A stretch of 64,000 bases of DNA from Proteles cristata cristata (GCA_017311185.1 JAESUZ010005462.1:2790001-2854000), one strand, 5' to 3'; counted from the first letter of the stretch, positions 44,566 through 57,644 are shown. Numbers and translations: made by a program. Notes: a model not told the origin generated them from the letters alone.

Positions 44566-44905
44566 AGGACTCATCAACACTGTCTTCTAACAAGAAAGAG
44601 AGGCTGCTTCAAGCTAGGAATATTAGAGTAAAAACTATATGTATTAATAAAATGTAGATTATAGTGTTCTAGAAAGTTGAATAATAATAAATATATATGT
44701 GAAGAAGTAATCAAATCTGTTGCAATATGTAAGATAAAGGTAACTTTACGTAACATTTAAAATCTTATAACAAAATATTTTGTATTCTGCAAAAATTGTG
44801 AGGTCAGGGTAATTAAATAGGAATTTTTAGTATGGGATCTATAAAGGAAAATTAAATTATAAAGGATTGTAACACTAAAGAAAGGTTAACTTTAGTCAAC
44901 ACATT

Positions 44906-45386
44906 CTTTCAATTTTTTTATTTGAGTATAATTGACACACAATGTTACATTAGTTTCAGGTGTATAACATAGTGATTAAACTCCTCTGTACTTTATGCTA
45001 TGTTGACCTCAAGTGTAGCTACCATCTGTCACCATACAACACTATTACAGTACCATTGACTGTATTCCCTGTGCTGTGCCTTTTATTCCTGTGGGTTACT
45101 TCCTTCCTAACTGGAAGCCTGTATGTCCCACTCTCCTTCACACATTTTGCCCATTCTCTCACCTCCTTCCCCTAGCAATCATCAGTTTCCTGTATTTACA
45201 GGTCTGATTCTGCTTTGTGTTTCTTTATTCATTTGTTCTGTGTTTTAGATTCCACATATGAGTGAAATCATATGGAATTTGTCTTTCTCAGTCTGACTTC
45301 TTTCACTTAGCATTGTACTCTCTAGGTTCACCCATGTTGTTGCAAATGGTAAGTTCTTATCCTTTTCTAATGGCTGTGTAATATTC

Positions 45387-45427
<41 letters not shown>

Positions 45428-45845
45428 ACATCTTCCTAATCCACTAGGATGCTAGGACAGTAGTGTCCACTATGGACACTATGGACACTATGTTGCTTCT
45501 ATATCTTGGCTACTGTAAATAATGCTGCCATAAACATAGGGGGTGCATGTATCTTTTCAAATTAGTGTTTTTGTTTTCTTTGGGTAAGTACCCAGTAGTG
45601 GAATTATTGGATCATATGCTATTTCTATTTTGAAGAACCTCCATGCTCTTTTCCACAGTGGCTGTACCAATTTACATTTATATCAACAGTGCATAAGGCT
45701 TCTTTTTTCTCCTCGTTCTCACCAACACTTGCTATTTCTTGTCTTTTTGATTCTAGCCATTCTGACAGGTGTAAAGAGATATCTCTTTTTGATTTGCATT
45801 TCCCTGATGATTAGTGACGTTGAATATCTTTTTATATTAGACAAC
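44906..45845 (-). mobile_element. L1 3' part on the minus strand
   Basis: Antisense L1 text such as 'tttgagtataattgacacac', 'gctactgtaaataatgctgc', 'cagtggctgtaccaatttac' and 'ttctgacaggtgtaaagaga'. The ORF 45630-45950 is its antisense shadow. It contains a (TG)n at 45390-45424. Confidence 0.8.
45390..45424. repeat. (TG)n microsatellite
   Basis: About 17 uninterrupted TG units inside the antisense L1, replacing the usual A-rich step of the L1 sequence. Confidence 0.92.
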
Positions 45846-46274
45846 ACATGCTTTAGGGCCTTAGACAATGACTGTTCATTCAAGGTCATAGACTGTCCCA
45901 AGCTGGTTAGTGCCTCCAAACTTATGGAGTGCTACCTTCTCTACTCATGACATGGGAGTACTCATGAGTGCTGCACATCTCCATGTTTGGCCTCAGGAAT
46001 CCAATGCTGGATTGAGAGTGACTTTTATTAGTTACTGACTTGATTTCTGGATGAACTGAAGGTTCATTGTCTTTGTGATCCTCAACAGCTTTTTGAGGTG
46101 TAGAGTTCTCAACATGCCTATTGAAGCAGCCTTTCCTGAACTTTTGTTAGACAAAAATCACCACTATAGCAGAATTATTTGGCTGTGATTCTAGGTAAAG
46201 AATCAGGTTTAAGGAGTGAGCCAAAATGTTTGTCTTCTGGATACTTAGTAGATCATTATTTGGGGATAGGGTAC

Positions 46275-46442
46275 AGAAAAAAGTTACTGACGTTGATAGA
46301 ATGATTACTGTGTGCCGTGCAGTGTACTAAGCACTGTCTACAAATTATTTCTTAATCCCAGTGGTATGAATTTTTACTGTCCACCTTGTATTAAACAAGG
46401 AAACTGAGACTTGGGAATTTCAAAATGGCCTAAGAACCCTTA
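46275..46442 (-). mobile_element. MIR relic
   Basis: 'gattactgtgtgccgtgcag...ctaagcactgtctacaaatt...caaggaaactgagac' is antisense MIR. Confidence 0.75.
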
Positions 46443-46610
46443 ATGCACTAGTGTTTTTTTTCCTCAGGACCCTCTCTCCTGCGTTTTCAGACTAGCTCTG
46501 TTAGGGCAGTTTGTCAATAAACTGCAGAAGTTCACTGCTCTCAACGTGTTTTTAAAGGTGGCTATATAATTTGATTGGTGCCATACTGTACCCCTTAGGC
46601 GATGTTAACA

Positions 46611-46612
<2 letters not shown>

Positions 46613-46642
<30 letters not shown>
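46613..46642. repeat. (TG)n microsatellite
   Basis: Fifteen TG units. Confidence 0.92.
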
Positions 46643-46644
<2 letters not shown>

Positions 46645-47504
46645 TTAGTGGAAGGATGGAATAGGGGTAGGGAATGGAGGTCAAGCACTGTGTTCTCTGA
46701 GGCCTTTCTGTGGCTCCTTTCCCCACCATTCTTTTCAGTTCTCTGAGGGATTTTACAGTAAGAGATGAAGATACTTCTCCCTGCCCATGAACCTTCCTAT
46801 TCCAGTGGAGAGCCAAGAGCCAGTGGTCAATTTATAGGATCCTTAGAAGCAGGTAGGTTTCAGGCTACAGTTTGGGCGATGGGCTGTCTGGATGAAAATT
46901 GTGACTGAAGAGCTTATTTATAAGCTCTGATGAGCACATGGGTAGTCCGAGTTTTCAGTGTGGTGGAGAGAGGCAGGTGAGAGGTTGAGATCCTTACTTG
47001 TGCAGCTGCTACAAATTATTTCCAAGGATTTTTCTACCTGCACAAGGATCTGAGAGTTACAGCTCCCAGTTCACTTTTGTGCCCTTAGATACATTTTTTT
47101 CTTTCTTTCTCCACTGATACTTTTCCTTTCTGTTTGTCTTTGATGTCAAGGTCCAGATTAGATTTCCCTTAGGAGACTCAGAAGTCTTCTAGATTCTTGT
47201 ACCCTGTTATGAACAGGCCTGCTCTAAGCCTGAAAATGTTTTGGCCTGCAAATTCATCTTAGCAAGTACTTTGATTTAACTTTTCTTCTGGAGAGTTAGT
47301 TTAATCAGAAGAGATGCTTCCTTGACTTGAGAGTAGCCTCCTCTCTTCTCTCTTCCAGTAGCATTACATTCCTCTCATAAATTTCCAGGTAGTTATTTTT
47401 TTTCATGTTCAATTTATCTCTTCTTCCAGAGGCAATTACATTTTGGTGTGAATAATCCTCTGCTTAGTAATAGAAGTATTGTTAGTCATAATTAATGCAT
47501 TTGC

Positions 47505-47610
47505 CAAATGTTTGGGTGCCAACTATGTGCCAGGCATAGGGATAAAGCAGTGAACACAATAACAAAAATGACCATCCTTATGACATTGATATTCTAGTAA
47601 TGTCATGTTC
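47505..47610 (+). mobile_element. L2 relic
   Basis: 'gggtgccaactatgtgccag...gataaagcagtgaacacaat' matches the L2 3'-end module. Confidence 0.7.
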
Positions 47611-48159
47611 CAGTAACACAATGACATTAATGTTCTAGATAGTGATGGTAATTACAATGATTAGCATATATTGCAAATTTCCTTTCTGCCAGGCACTGTT
47701 CAGTGTTTATATTTATTACTGAAGAAGCAGAGCACACCAATGATGCAGTTTTCTTATTATCCCCAATGAACATGGAAGTTAAATATATTATCCAAAAGTG
47801 AGTCCAGTCATTTTTTGCGCAGTGATATCTGAAATGTAAATCCCATTAATTTTATTTTCTAATAAGTTTGTAATTGGTATCAACATATAAATTCCAAGGA
47901 GAGATACATAGATTGTATATCAGATTTGGAAGACAAAGCATATTGAAGAGTTTTTTTTGTATTTGTGGAAAGGTGGATTATAGTAATAAAATAAGCCTGT
48001 GCTAATCACTACATTAGAATCCTTTTACTTTATTTTATTAGCTGTGTCATGTGGGTCATATCTTAGTTCTTTGGAGGGCCTATATTGATGACTAATCCTG
48101 TAAACTCTATGCAGGCTGGGGCACTGTCTTGGAACAAGTGGAAGAGAATGAGTTAGATA

Positions 48160-48310
48160 AAATTTTAGCCCAGCTTGGGTTTAAATTACTGATTAGCTGC
48201 TTATGAGATGCATGGCTTGGGGCAAGTTTTAACCTTTGCTGTTGGGTTGGAAGAGTAATTCTACTGAGTATAAAATAATTCTGGCACATAATAGGGACTT
48301 CTGCCCCATT
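48160..48310 (+). mobile_element. MIR relic
   Basis: 'tgggtttaaattactgatta...ggcttggggcaagttttaac' follows sense MIR. Confidence 0.6.
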
Positions 48311-48734
48311 ATTAGGTTGTACTTTCTCTTCACAGTCTTAAAAAGATAATAAAAGATTTCTTGAATTCAAGGAAAGAAAGTTGAATGAGGAGGGTATTAA
48401 TATTTAGCCTTGCTTTGCACGAGTCTGTTATAAAGGACAGAAAGTTCTGCAGCATTTGGAATCAACCAGAATACTATAAAGTACTGGGAGGCGAAGAAAT
48501 TTAACATCACTAAGTCTTACAGACTGATTGTGTAAGCAGATCTGGGAGCCGGTCTTATCTTCCTGTAAGAGGATTGCAGTCAGTGGACTGCATTCTGAAT
48601 CTTCTTTACTGTGATTGTGGTCCTGGAATGAAAGGTTGGCATAACTGGAATGAGAAAGATGACTTGAGTGCTGTCCTACCGTGATCAAAGACTGTTATGT
48701 GTTGGAAAGGGCTTTTATGTCTTTACATTACATG

Positions 48735-48900
48735 TAACTAACTGATTACCTGAGGAAAGAGCATGGAACTGAAAATCAGAAGATGGGTTTTACCACCAAC
48801 TTTATTTTATAACCTTAATTTTTTCAGAGCCTGTTTCTTGATCTTTATTGCAAAGGGATTACTTTGATCATTTCTCAAGTCAGAGTGTAAAGTGCTATTA
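48735..48900 (+). mobile_element. MIR relic
   Basis: 'gagcatggaactgaaaatca...agcctgtttcttgatcttta' follows sense MIR. Confidence 0.55.
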
Positions 48901-48916
48901 CTTTAGGATTGAACCC

Positions 48917-49103
48917 TAAAGGTGGTTCAGTCAGTTAAGTGTCCAGGTCTTGATTTAAATTCAGGTCATGATCTCAATTGTTTGTGAGTTCAAGCCCCGC
49001 ATCGTGGGGGTGGGGGTGGGGGAGGAACTCCACATCATCCAGGTGGAGTCTGCTTGGGATTCTCTCTCTCCCTCTCTCTCTCATCCCCCCGCAAAATAAA
49101 TAA
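48917..49103 (+). mobile_element. CAN-SINE, diverged
   Basis: Plus SINE with a G-rich 'gggggtgggggtgggggagg' insertion in the body. No clear TSD. Confidence 0.82.
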
Positions 49104-49229
49104 ATAGGAATTTGTAAGGTTAAAGTGAAGCTGTCTATCCTTTTAGGTTATACCTCACGAAGTGATTTTTTGATTAGAAAGGATTTTTAAATTCCTGTTA
49201 TTTATTATATGTATTTTGAGTTTAGCATT

Positions 49230-49380
49230 TAATAGTTGAGGTTTTATTCATTCAGTAAATATTTGCTGAGCTTTATCCTCTGTTAAGGTAGGTATTGGAG
49301 ATACAGGCACCAGCAAGATGAACATAATTTTGTCTTCAAGAAGCTGATAGTCTGGTGAGTAACAAGCAATTTTACAGCAT
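49230..49380 (+). mobile_element. L2 relic
   Basis: 'ttcattcagtaaatatttgc...attggagatacaggcaccag...agaagctgatagtctggtga' is the L2 3'-end module. Confidence 0.7.
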
Positions 49381-49460
49381 GTTAAGTAGTATGTTAGTAA
49401 TAAATAAGTCACAGAATCATATGAAGATCTTTTCTTAAATGAAAATGCTCTAAAGTATCA

Positions 49461-49639
49461 TTGGGGCACCTGGGTAGCTCAGTTGGTTAATTGTCAGACT
49501 CTGGGTTTTGGCTCAAGTCATGATCTTGCAGTTCCTGGGTTTGAGCCTTGTATCAGGCTCTGTGCTGACAGTGGGGAGCCTGCTTGGGATTCTTTCTTTT
49601 TCTTTCTCTCTCTGCCCCTCCCTACTCACTCTGTCTCTT

Positions 49640-49675
<36 letters not shown>

Positions 49676-49704
49676 AAAATAAAAAAATAAATAAACTTAA
49701 AAAA
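49461..49704 (+). mobile_element. CAN-SINE with long (CT)n
   Basis: Plus SINE. TSD CTCTAAAGTATCA (49448-49460) against TCTCTAAGTATCA (about 49706). CT repeat at 49641-49672. Confidence 0.92.
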
Positions 49705-49881
49705 TTCTCTAAGTATCAGTAGATTTACTGAGCATCTCCTTCTTGGAAGTTTCTGGTTACAAGTGCTGTTGTATTAACAGGGTTAATTGTGAAGCCTTCT
49801 TGTAGACAGCTGAGCTGCCTAAGGACCACCCATATACTATATTATTCTTCTTTTTGACATAGAACTCTTTTGAATAGTCTT

Positions 49882-50110
49882 TAAAAAAATTTTTTTTTAA
49901 TGTTTTATATATTTCAGAGAGAGAGAGAGAGAGAGACAGCGTGAGCAGGGGAGGGCCAGAGAGAGAGGGAGACACAGAATCTGAAACAGGCTCCAGGCTC
50001 TGAGCTAGCTGTCAGCACAGAGCCCAACACGGGGCCCGAACCCACGAACTGTGAGATGATGACCTGAGCTGAAGTTGGATGCTCAACCGACTGAACCACC
50101 CAGGCGCCCC
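49882..50110 (-). mobile_element. CAN-SINE
   Basis: Minus SINE. TSD TGAATAGTCTT at 49871-49881 and 50111-50121. Confidence 0.94.
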
Positions 50111-50259
50111 TGAATAGTCTTATATTCAGTGAACAGTGGTTAAAGATGTGACTGTTTTCACACTCTCTTTTCTATCTTAGAAGCGTATTTCCAGCTTTTA
50201 GCAAAGGTAGAGGTGCTTGGATTTGATGAAATAAAGCAGTGAAGAGGCAGAGACACTGT

Positions 50260-50500
50260 TATGTGACAGAAAGAGCTCAGCCTTGGGTGAGCTTGAAACC
50301 TGGGCTCAAATTCTGTTTTGAAAAAAAGTACATATACAAATGTCTGCCACTTATTGGCTGAGTGTCCCTAAGTGAGTTACTTAATAACCTTGAACCTTAG
50401 TTTCCTCTTTAAAATGCAGTTAATTATACCCACATTACAAATTGATGTGTGGATTACATATGATTATAATAATACCTCACACAGTGTCCACACAGTTTCT
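50260..50500 (+). mobile_element. MIR relic
   Basis: 'gacagaaagagctcagcctt...ctgccacttattggctgagt...gtgagttacttaataacctt' is a well-preserved sense MIR. Confidence 0.75.
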
Positions 50501-50515
50501 GAAATGATAGTGCTT

Positions 50516-50575
50516 ATTATTTATTATGTATAATAAATAATTCATTATGTATAATAAGTTATTTTGTGTAATAAG
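50516..50575. repeat. AT-rich tandem repeat with internal palindrome
   Basis: 'attatgtataataa' occurs twice (about 50526 and 50543), followed by a related unit. Each copy can fold on itself. Confidence 0.7.
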
Positions 50576-50636
50576 TTCACAAGATTGGGAGGTATGAGAG
50601 AAGGATAGACAAGTGTTTTGAGGATACAGTTTAGTA

Positions 50637-50847
50637 GTGGCGCTTGGGTGGCTCAGTCAGTTAGGTGTCCAACTTTAGCTCAGGTCATGATTTTGCGGTT
50701 TGTGAGTTGGAGTCCCGCATCAGGTTCTGTGCTGACAGCTCAGAGCCTGGAGCCTGTTTCAGATTCCGTGTTTCCCTCTCTCTCTGTCCCTCCACTGCTC
50801 ATGCTCTGTCTCTCTCTGTCTCAAAAATAAATAAAAGAAAAAAAAAT
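50637..50847 (+). mobile_element. CAN-SINE
   Basis: Plus SINE. TSD GAGGATACAGTTT (50620-) against GAGAATACATTTT (50848-). ORFs 50618-50830 and 50665-50871 are SINE read-through. Confidence 0.9.
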
Positions 50848-51948
50848 GAGAATACATTTTGGTGTAGATAATACAGAATGAATTCGAACAATAGATGTAG
50901 GAAGACCTGCTAGGAGAGTCTTATAATTATGAAGCTACAGATGCAAGCAATGTTGGTTGTGGAGAAGAAAAGGGAATCAAAGAGACAATAGGATTTTGTG
51001 ATCAGTTAGATATAGAGAATGTAACAAGGGCAGGAGTTGGAGACCTCAAAGCTGTTTTAATTTTGGAAACTGGCTGGATGGTATTGCCATGGGCAGAAAT
51101 GCAGTCATGGGGAAAGAAAGCCAACTTCTGGGGAAGATATTGAATTCAGTTTTGTTCCTCTTGAATTTGAGGTGACAGCATGACATTCAAGACAAATAAC
51201 CTATAATCTATTTAAAATATAAGGCTGGGATGCAAGTGAGAGATCATGGCCACATAGTCTTTTAGAACAACGTGGGCAGCAGCTGTGGAGTGGAAAAGCT
51301 GTAGGTGTGTCCATGCTGTTCTATGGTACTCTTCGCCAGTGCTCTTGCTCATCCCGCAGAGTTTTATGTGGCTCTCACTTATCTGGCATCAAAACTATTT
51401 GCTTTTTCCTTTGATTTAGTTTCCTTTTAGTTTCATGATTGAAGTTAATTAACTAGGTTATTCCAGTATACTTTAGCTCTCTTTCCCTCTTTATTTATCT
51501 TAATTATATTTTCTTAATATCATGTTCTTGTACAAGATCCCTCCAACTTTCAGCTTACTGTCTCTTCCTACCGTAAAGAATTTTGGGAATCTCATACTTC
51601 CAGATTAACTGGAAGCAAGGTGCTCAGTTCCATTAAGCATATCCATGAGAATTCAGTACACGGGGAATGACTGAATGAAACATACTTAGGAGATAATTGT
51701 GTGAGATAGAAAGCCAATTATTGGTAATGTTCTTGGCAGTGTTCACCAGTGTGCCAAACTTAGTCTTTGGCAAGCCAGTAAGTGGTTTTCCTGCCAAATC
51801 TTGTGACTTACTATAAGTAGTAACATAATTGTGTATATAAATCCATTCATTGAAATGAATCTACTTTTAGGATGTTGTTTTGGTGCTCAGTTACATAGAA
51901 CTGTGTTACACAGAATTCAGGTTAGATGACTTTATATGAAGTGTCTTT

Positions 51949-52150
51949 TAAAAAAATTTTTAATATTCATTTATTTTTGCGAGAGAGAGCAGGGAAGCAG
52001 CAGAGAAGGAGGGAGAAACAGAATCTGAAGCAGGCTCCAGGCTCTGAGCTGTCAGCATAGAGCCCAACAGGGGGCTTGAACTCATGAACCATGAGATCAT
52101 GACCTAAGCCAAAGTCGGAGGCTCAACTGACTGAGCCACTCAGGTGCCCC
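51949..52150 (-). mobile_element. CAN-SINE
   Basis: Minus SINE. TSD TATATGAAGTGTCTTT (51933-51948) against TATATGAAGTATCTTT (52151-52166). Confidence 0.94.
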
Positions 52151-52497
52151 TATATGAAGTATCTTTGTTGGAGTGTTTGCCTTATCTTTTTCAGATGGTC
52201 ATACTGTGTGTGCCTTTTAAGAATTTCAGTACATGTGAATTTTAGGATATCCTTTTTCTGACTTTCATATGACTTATTTTTAACTTCGAGATTAAAAAAA
52301 GTAAAGGTTTATTACTTATTTATAGAAAGTGTTTATACTTTATAATTACACTTGGAAATTGTGCCTCTGGAGATTGGTTATATTGTATGTGCTTGAATAT
52401 TGGATTTGATTATAATGCTGAAATGAATTGCTCAGTCCCATATAATAGAGGCATGTTTGTTAATGAAGAGTGAAAAAGCCTTGAAATGTACCTTTAG

Positions 52498-52710
52498 GGG
52501 CGCCTCGGTGGCTCAGTCGGTTAAGCGTCCGACTTTCGCTTAGGTCATGATCTCACGGTTCGTGGGTTCGAGCCCCGCGTCGGGCTCTGTGCTGACTGCC
52601 AGTTCAGAGCCTGGAGCCTGTTTCAGTCTGTGACTCCCTCTCTCTCTGACCCCCGCCTGCTCACGCTGTCTCTCTCCTAGAAATAAATAAAACATTAAAA
52701 AAAAAAAAAA
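52498..52710 (+). mobile_element. Young CAN-SINE
   Basis: Plus SINE with perfect TSD GAAATGTACCTTTAG (52483-52497 and 52711-52725) and an uninterrupted A tail. Its head and A/B boxes are among the least mutated in the window. Confidence 0.96.
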
Positions 52711-52744
52711 GAAATGTACCTTTAGCAATCTTTAACAAAAATAA

Positions 52745-55484
52745 ACTAGAGACCCAGTCAACATGATGGAGAAGTAGGGGGACCTGATGTTCTCTCATCC
52801 TTCAGACACAGCAGTGTTGAGACCAGAGGACTTGGAATTCAAAAGTCGGATTACAGAGTGTCAGAGTCCTCTCCAGGGTCCCATGGGGACAACTTGGCAG
52901 GCCATAGGTGCATGATTGCGAACTGGGAGAGATGAAATGGGGCGGCATAGGCACGGAGGAGAGGGATCCCCTTCTGTGGAGAGACAAAAGGAAGAGAAAG
53001 AGAGGCTGTGGAAATGTAGTATTGTATTTGGACAAGAAAAAAACCACGGACCAAGACTGGAAAAAATGGAGAAAAATCCAATTTCTAACTGTGGGGCTTT
53101 CTGCAGACTGGGCCCGCTGGCCTGTTTGTGCACCTGGAGAGGAGGAGAGCCAGCCCTGGCCTCCGGTAACTAGCTCAGAGGTGCGGTCCAGAGTGGGAGA
53201 AAGCAAGCCTCTCCCTGGAGTGCTGTTGAAAGAAGGTGTATAGCCGTTCCAAGGGTAAACACTGCCTGCACCCGCCAGCCAGAGGCCATTTATCAGCGGG
53301 GTGGACTAGCACTTCCCCGGAAGCGCAGATGGGAATCCTTTAAAATGTGGGATATGAATCCCAGCTGAGCACCTAGGAGGCGCGGGAGACTGGAGCGGGA
53401 CAAACTAACTTGCTAGCGCCTGTGCTGCACTGTGAGGACATCCTGAACAGTGGTTTGGGACACATACTGGGGCGGAGAGACTGCGATATAGCCATTTTTC
53501 TCCCCATCACCGATAAGGTAGGGCTTCAGGGAACGTCAAGGCACCACCATCTACACCAAACCACGCCCTTCCGCATTTTGTAACTGTGTATCTACCAGAG
53601 GAAGATTGACACTGAGAGAACCAGACAGTGCAGGCACGGGTTCCAAGGCCCTCAGCGGTTTTGCATTTTCTGATTTAATTCTTGGTCAATTCTTAGTGTC
53701 TTGTGTGTGTGTGTGTGTTTTTACCTCTTCTTATTTCATCCCTTCTCTAGTCTGGTTACTTAGTTGTTAGTTTGTTTAAGCAGACATGTTTAATTTATTC
53801 TTTTTTTTTTTTTAATGTTTGTATTTATTTCTAGGAGAGAGAGACAGCATGAGCAGGGGAGGATCAGAGAGAGTGGGAGTCACAGACTGAAACGGGCTCC
53901 AGGCTCTGAGCTGGCAGTCAGCACAGAGCCCGACGCGGGGCTCGAACCCACGAACCGCGAGATCATGACCTAAGTGAAAGTCGGACGCTTAACCGACTAA
54001 GCCACCCAGGCACCCCTAATTTATTCTTTTTGCAGCTCTTCTGTAGCTCCGTCTTCTTTATTTTCATCTTTCTGAATTAAGCTGTATAGTTTCTCTGCCT
54101 GGTCAGTTTTCTTTTCTTTTTCACTGGCCCTGTCATTGCTCTCTTTGTATGGGATAAGACTTCTTCCACCACCACCTCTCCTACCTCTTTTTTTTTTTTT
54201 TTTAATTTTTTTCTAGGTTTACTTCAGTGAACAAATCAGAGCACACCTGATGGAAGCTCCAAACCACCATTACGAGTAGGGAGATAAAGCAACCAGAGTC
54301 ACAGTAATAGAGAGCATACATACTCCAAAACACCTCCAGAAGGGCCAGGCCCTGGACAGCATATGACCTTTTTTTAATATAGTAGTGCTCTCAGGTGGAG
54401 GACAAGCTATTAAAACACAAAAGGGACAGAACAGTACTCAAAATGATGAAATGGAAGAATTCTCCTCCAAAGAAATTCCAGGAAGAAATGACAGGTAAAG
54501 AATTGCTCAAAACATATATAAAAAATATATCTGATCAAGAATTTAGAATAATAGTCATAACATTAATTGCTGGACTTGGAGAAAGCATGGAAGACAACAG
54601 AGAATCTTGCTGCAGAGATCAAGAAACTAAAACATAGTCATGACATTTCTAATTAGAAAATTAAGAAATTAAGTCACGATTTCTAATTAAGAAATGCTGT
54701 AAATAAGGTGCAAAATAAACTAGATGCAGGGACAGCAAGGATGGAAGAGGCAGATTGAAACAGAAGATAAAATTATGGAAAATGATGAGGGCAAGTAAAA
54801 GAGAGAAAAAATACTAGACCATGAGGAGAGAATTAGAGAACTAAGTGATTCAATGAAACATAATAATCCATATTATAGGAGTTCTAGAAGAAGAAGAGAG
54901 AGAAAGGGGCAGAAAGTTTACTAGAACAAATTATAGCTGAGAACTTCCCTAATCTGGGAAAGGAAGCAGACATCCAAATCCAGGAAGCACAGAGAACTCC
55001 CTTCAGATGTAACAGGAATAGATTTTTTTCCACAGCATATCATAGTTAAACTTGCAGAATACAAAGATGAGGAGAGAATTCTGAAAGCAGCTAGGGACAA
55101 ATGGGCCTTAACTCACAAGGGTAAACATATAAGGGTAGTAGTAGACTTGTCCACTGAAACTTGGCAGGCCAGAAGGGAGTGACAGAGTATATTCAACGGT
55201 TTGAATAGGAAAAATATATAGTCAAGAATCCTTTATCCAGCAAGGCTATCATTCAGAATAGGAGACATAAAGGCTTTCCCACATAAAAACTGAGAGTTTA
55301 TGACCATTAAACCAGCCCTGCAAGAGAACCTAAGAGGAACATTGTGACTGGAATGTTGCAAAGATAACAAAGGACCAGAGACATCACCACAATCAGGAAA
55401 CCTACAGATAACACAATGACACTAAATTCATATCTTTCAATAATCACACTGAATGTAAATTGACTAAATGCTCCATATAGCTGT
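52745..55484 (+). mobile_element. L1 5'UTR, ORF1 and ORF2 start (decayed), SINE-interrupted
   Basis: Starts with the carnivore L1 5'UTR text 'gatggagaagtagggggacc', GC-richer to about 53.6 kb. ORF1 (RNA-binding chaperone of the L1 particle) runs from about 54395: its first 80 codons are open (54395-54637), then frames break, with recognisable coiled-coil/RRM and C-domain phrases to about 55190 ('acttggcaggccagaaggga'). 'ctttatccagcaaggctatc' and 'accagccctgcaagagaacc' lie between ORF1 and ORF2. ORF2 is cut off near its first 15 codons at 55484. Confidence 0.82.
53806..54016 (-). mobile_element. Young CAN-SINE inside the L1 5'UTR
   Basis: Minus SINE with TSD TAATTTATTCTTTTT at 53791-53805 and 54017-54031. 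Confidence 0.95.
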
Positions 55485-56285
55485 GGGTCCATTTCTGTGT
55501 TTTCCATTATGTTCCATTAACCTATGTGTCTGCTTTTGTGCCAGGACCACATTGTCTTGATGACTACAGCCTTGTAATATAGCTTGAAATTTGGAATTGT
55601 GATGCCTCCACATTTGCTTTTCTTTTTCATGATTGCTTTGGCTATTTGGGGTTTTTGTGTTTCCGTCCATGGTTTAGGATTGTTTGGTCTAGGTCTGTGA
55701 AGAATGCTGGTGGTATTTTGATAGGATTGCATTAAATATGTTGATTGCTTTGGGTAGTACAGACATTTTAACAATATTGTTCTTCAAATCCATGAACATG
55801 GAATGTTTTTCCATTTCTTTGTTTCCTCTTCAATTTCTTTTATAAGTGTTCTGTAGTTTTCATAGTATAGATCTTCTACCACTTTGGTTAGGTTTATCCC
55901 TAGGTATCTTATTGTTTTTGGTGCAGTTGTAAATGGATCAATTCCTTAGTTTCTCTTTCTGCTGCTTCATTACTGTTATATAGAAGTGCCAGATTTCCGG
56001 ACATTGATTTTGTATCTTGCAACTTTACTGAATTCATGTATCAGTTCTAGCAATTCTTTGGTGGAGTCTTTTGAGTTTTCCACATAGAGTATCATGTTGT
56101 CTGCAAATAGTGAAAGTTTAACTTTTTCCTTGCCAATTTGGATGCCTTTTATTTCTTTTTGTTGTTTGATTGCTGAGGCCAGGACTTTCAGTACTGCGTT
56201 AAATAACAGTGGTAAGAGTGGACATCCCTATCTTGTTCCTGCAACAAGTGTTTTGAGTGTCTTCTGGTTAGTAAGACATTCCTTT
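55485..56285 (-). mobile_element. L1 ORF2 fragment, inverted relative to the adjoining L1
   Basis: Antisense ORF2 RT/C-terminal region: minus-strand frames include '[19 protein letters not shown]' (from the 55464-55774 area). Only the middle of ORF2 is present, with no 3'UTR or A-tail. Confidence 0.82.
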
Positions 56286-56779
56286 TTTTTGGAATTAAGG
56301 AGAATACAAGATGACCCTGTTTTCAAGGAACTTAATCTAACGAGGAACATTAATCTGTCATTTCAGCAAATGTTTATTTAGCACTGAGGTTTGTGGTACC
56401 AGTATGCTCCTAATGATAAAGCTGTCATCATTATCATTATTGTTATATAAAAACAGAATTTTCTTTTGTTGGCTTTGAGGATGCAAGTGGCCATGTTGGC
56501 AGGGAGTTGGCGAGTGTAGTCTCTGGGTGACAGCAAGCAAGAAGTTTAAAACCTTAGATCCTAGAATTCTGCCAACAAATGGAGCATATTCTTAGATTCA
56601 CTCAGGCTTTAGATGGGATTGACACCTGGCTTGTAGCCTTATTGGAGGACCCAGCTAAGCTTTAGACCCATAGAAAATGTCAACCGTTAAATATATGGTG
56701 CTTTAAGTAAGCCACTGAATTTGTGGTAATATTGTTATGCAGCAATAGGTAACTAATATGAGAACTAACATATTGCCAC

Positions 56780-57241
56780 AACAAATGCAGAAATAGCTGT
56801 AAGACAGGGTAGTGTAAAGTCACAGTAGCAGTGTAAATATGTGTTATGATATCCAGGGGGCATGACTGTGGTTGAGGATGTAAAGGAGAACGTCACTGAG
56901 GAGGTGCCTCTGAACTGTACTCTACATGATAGCAGGACTTTGAGCGGATTGACTTTTCTGGGCAATGGAGCATGACCAGAGGTGTGGGGAGGAATGCATA
57001 CAGCTTGTTTCAAGGCTGTTAATCACATTATTTGACTGACATGTAGAGGTGATGTGAAAATAGTGGAGGATAGTCTACCAAGATTGGATGGATGATATTA
57101 TGATGAGCTTTGTAGATTAAACCCTAGGTTTGAGTTTCATCCATTAAGTAGTAAGAAGCCATCAAAGGTTTTGAATAGAGAAGTGGTTTCACAAAAGTTG
57201 TTTTAGGATATTGATTAGGGAGAAGGTGGTAGACAAAACAG
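56780..57241 (+). mobile_element. L2 relic
   Basis: 'gtcactgaggaggtgcctct', then 'gtagtaagaagccatcaaag...gagaagtggtttcacaaaag' are L2 3' region phrases. Confidence 0.6.
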
Positions 57242-57644
57242 TTTGAAAGGTAGCTAGAGGAAGGACTACTTTTTTTTTTATTACAGGTGTGGGAAGATAA
57301 GAATCTGAACTAAAGTGATAGTTGTTCATTCCCTTAAGAAATATTTACTGAGCAGTTGAAATAGAACAGTAAGAAGGATTGTGAGAGGAGAATCAAAGAA
57401 TTTAGGTACTAATTGGATTGTTGGATTGCGGGAAACCAGGGGAGAAGCCTTTCTTTCTGTGGTTGGTGCAATGACATTCATTTAGTCACTCCTATGTCCC
57501 TAGCACGTGCCCAGAACATGATGAGCTCTCAATAAATATTTATTGAATGATGTCTGGAGTTAATATCTCCTTTTTAAAAGTCCTGGTTGAAATATTTACT
57601 GCATAAAAGAGCACTGGGAATGTAGGAGTGTAATACGTCATACT

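Noticed and set aside
45630..45950. 106-codon + ORF
   Set aside because: Antisense shadow of an L1 ORF2/3' region.
52802..53206. 134-codon minus ORF with overlapping frames on both strands
   Set aside because: Lies in the GC-rich L1 5'UTR. Several frames are open on both strands, which indicates composition rather than coding.
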